Below are positions 5,600-7,251 of a stretch of 7,251 nucleotides of DNA, one piece after another. Source of the DNA: RPQJ01 sp036277615. Lineage in GTDB: Bacteria > Pseudomonadota > Gammaproteobacteria > Steroidobacterales > Steroidobacteraceae. How positions within the stretch are numbered: position 1 is the stretch's first letter; every line of letters starts with the position of its first letter. Made by a program: the position numbers and the translations under genes. The notes beneath the pieces were generated by a model. The model was not told the DNA's origin. It made no database searches and saw nothing but the letters and a program-made list of their open reading frames with translations. Location of the stretch: the NCBI GenBank assembly GCA_036277615.1, contig DASUMQ010000163.1, forward strand, positions 1-7,251, in the 5' to 3' direction.

Positions 5600-6358
5600 A
5601 TGTGCCGTGATTGCGGTTGTTCACTGGGTCCGTCCGCCGCGCGTGCGCCTTTTGCGACGCAGCCGGCGGCGGCTTCGCACGGTCACGTCGAGTCGATCGA
5701 GGTCATCACCGCGATCCTCGACGCCAACGACCAGGTCGCGGCCCACAATCGCGCGCACTTCGACGCGCACGGCGTGCTCGCCGTGAACCTGATGTCCTCG
5801 CCGGGCTCGGGCAAGACGTCGCTGCTCGAGGCGACGATCCGCGCGCTGCAGGGCGAGCTCGCCGTCGCGGTGATCGAAGGCGACCTCGCCACGGAGAACG
5901 ACGCGGCACGGATCCGGGCCTGCGGCGTGCCGGCCGTGCAGATCACCACCGGCAACGCCTGCCACCTCGACGCACAGATGGTGCACGAAGCGCTGCACGA
6001 GTTGCCGCTCCGGGGTCTCGACATCCTGTTCATCGAGAACGTCGGCAACCTCGTCTGTCCGGCGAGCTTCGACCTCGGCGCGCACCTCGACGTCACGCTG
6101 CTGTCGGTCACCGAAGGCGACGACAAGCCGGCCAAGTATCCCGTGATGTTCCGCGCGGGCGACCTCACGCTGATCACCAAGGTCGACCTCCTGCCGCACA
6201 TCGAAGAATTCAGCGTCGAGCGTGCGCGCGAGTCGCTGCGGCAGGTCGGGTTCGGCGGCCGCATCCTCGAGGTGAGCAAGCGCGGCGGCGACGGACTCGC
6301 CGCGTGGCTCGACTGGTTGCGCAGTGAGGTCGCCTCGCGTCGCGCGGCGGCTGCCTGA
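5600..6358 (+). CDS. hypB: Hydrogenase nickel incorporation GTPase HypB
   Basis: This is the SIMIBI-class GTPase (252 residues) that delivers nickel with HypA. The N-terminus MCRDCGC (Cys2, Cys5, Cys7) is the high-affinity Ni site found in E. coli-type HypB, which selects the ATG at 5600, preceded by AGGAG (5586-5590). The long His-rich stretch of some HypB proteins is absent; only HGH at 27-29 remains. The G domain shows the P-loop SPGSGKTS (67-74), EGDLATENDAARI (93-105), the dimer-interface metal site Cys121-His122 in GNACHLDA, ENVGNLVCP (146-154), and the TKVD base-recognition motif (193-196). Upstream in-frame codons from 5555 run through the intergenic hairpin and were not used. hypD follows after 29 bp. 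Confidence 0.97.
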   Translation: MCRDCGCSLGPSAARAPFATQPAAASHGHVESIEVITAILDANDQVAAHNRAHFDAHGVLAVNLMSSPGSGKTSLLEATIRALQGELAVAVIEGDLATENDAARIRACGVPAVQITTGNACHLDAQMVHEALHELPLRGLDILFIENVGNLVCPASFDLGAHLDVTLLSVTEGDDKPAKYPVMFRAGDLTLITKVDLLPHIEEFSVERARESLRQVGFGGRILEVSKRGGDGLAAWLDWLRSEVASRRAAAA

Positions 6359-6387
6359 AGCACGATGCCTGCAGGGGGAGAACGACC

Positions 6388-7251
6388 ATGACCACCGGAG
6401 CCGAGTGGCTCGAGCGCATCCGCGCGTTGCCGCTGCCGCCCTCGATCAAGGTGATGAACGTGTGCGGCGGGCACGAACGTTCGATCACGACCGCGGGCCT
6501 GCGCAAGGCGATCCCGTCCAACATCGAGCTGGTGCCGGGACCGGGCTGTCCGGTCTGCATCTGTCCCGAAGAGGACATCTACGAGGCGATCCAGCTCGCG
6601 CTGCACGAGAAGGTGATCCTGGTCGCCTACGGCGACATGCTGCGCGTGCCCGTCAACGCGCCGAAGAGCGAGCCGCGCTCGCTCGAGCAGGCGAAGGCGA
6701 GCGGCGCCGACGTGCGGCCGATCGCCAGTCCGCTGGAGGCCGCGCGGATCGCGCACGAGAATCCCGAGCGCAAGGTGGTGTTCCTGGCCGCCGGCTTCGA
6801 GACGACGACGGCACCGGCCGCGGCGTTGCTCGCCCAGGGCGCGCCGGAGAACCTGCTGTTCCTGATGTCGGGGCGCCTGACCTGGCCGGCCGTTGCGATG
6901 CTGCTCGAATCGGGTGAGCCCGGGTTCGAAGCGCTGATCGCGCCTGGCCACGTTTCCACGGTCATGGGCCCGGAGGAGTGGGAGTTCATTCCGCGCCAGC
7001 ACGGGTTGCCGACCGCGATCGCCGGTTTCGCGCCGGATTCGCTGCTCGCGGCGCTTTACTCCGTGCTGCGGCAGAAGCTCGAGGGCAAGTGCTTTCTCGA
7101 CAACTGCTACCCGCAGGTCGTGCGACCGGGCGGCAACAGGGTGGCGCAGCGTTACATGGACGAGACGATGGACGTGGTCGACGCGAACTGGCGCGGCGTC
7201 GGCACGATCCCGCGGTCGGGCTATGCGATCAAGCCGCACCTCGCCGTGCAC
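6388..7251 (+). CDS. hypD: Hydrogenase formation iron-sulfur protein HypD, N-terminal part
   Basis: This is the FeS scaffold protein that, with HypC and HypE, assembles the Fe(CN)2CO group. The 288 residues present are about three quarters of the usual 370-380; the gene runs off the right edge, so the C-terminal cysteines of its 4Fe-4S cluster are not visible. The start ATG at 6388 follows GGGGGAG (6374-6380) with 7 nt spacing. Family motifs are VCGGHE with Cys26, GPGCPVC with Cys54 and Cys57, YGDMLRVP (81-88), GFETTTAP (136-143), APGHVSTVMG (185-194) and NWRGVGTIPRSG (267-278). Two departures from E. coli HypD are Glu30 where Thr follows CGGH, and an additional Cys59 directly after the CPVC motif. 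hypE would be expected next. The assignment is secure. Confidence 0.96.
   Translation, partial: MTTGAEWLERIRALPLPPSIKVMNVCGGHERSITTAGLRKAIPSNIELVPGPGCPVCICPEEDIYEAIQLALHEKVILVAYGDMLRVPVNAPKSEPRSLEQAKASGADVRPIASPLEAARIAHENPERKVVFLAAGFETTTAPAAALLAQGAPENLLFLMSGRLTWPAVAMLLESGEPGFEALIAPGHVSTVMGPEEWEFIPRQHGLPTAIAGFAPDSLLAALYSVLRQKLEGKCFLDNCYPQVVRPGGNRVAQRYMDETMDVVDANWRGVGTIPRSGYAIKPHLAVH

Noticed and set aside
5683..7251. 522-codon minus-strand open frame
   Set aside because: It is antisense to hypB and hypD, both of which are unambiguous by motif. It is a shadow of GC-rich coding sequence.

Overview
The window is a GC-rich bacterial [NiFe]-hydrogenase locus arranged as two divergent gene blocks. 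Base composition, the SD/ATG style and the gene set suggest a proteobacterium. The closest layout I know is the hynS-isp1-isp2-hynL locus of purple sulfur gammaproteobacteria such as Thiocapsa and Allochromatium. The sequence alone does not settle the taxon. No phage, IS, CRISPR, tRNA or rRNA features are visible.

The minus-strand block reads right to left. It holds a maturation endopeptidase (hynD, 4764-4270), a short HupH/HyaF C-terminal-domain protein (4273-3827), the hydrogenase small subunit with Tat signal and C-terminal anchor (hynS, 3764-2691), a heme b type membrane protein (isp1, 2694-2032), an HdrD/DsrK-like iron-sulfur protein (isp2, 2035-704), and the first 223 residues of the catalytic large subunit (hynL, 669 to beyond the left edge). 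The structural subunits are separated by isp1-isp2, which is the diagnostic order of the Isp-type, group 1e hydrogenases. Three of the gene junctions are 4-base ATGA stop/start overlaps.

The plus-strand block carries the general metallocentre assembly genes in the order hypC (4957-5181), hypA (5174-5536), hypB (5600-6358) and hypD (6388 to beyond the right edge). hypE and hypF are not in the window.

The two blocks are separated by about 190 bp (4765-4956). This spacer holds two AT-rich dyads sharing TTTATAG and one strong GCGAAGC hairpin, and probably contains both promoters.

Working model: HypA/HypB supply nickel, and HypC/HypD build the Fe(CN)2CO unit with HypE/HypF encoded elsewhere. HynD then removes the large-subunit tail. 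The folded HynSL dimer is exported by Tat on the HynS signal and docks to Isp1. Electrons from H2 pass through HynS FeS clusters and Isp1 hemes to cytoplasmic Isp2, which resembles heterodisulfide reductase, or flow in reverse. The system is a known type; the novel elements are details (regulatory dyads, short HupH protein, divergent HypD).
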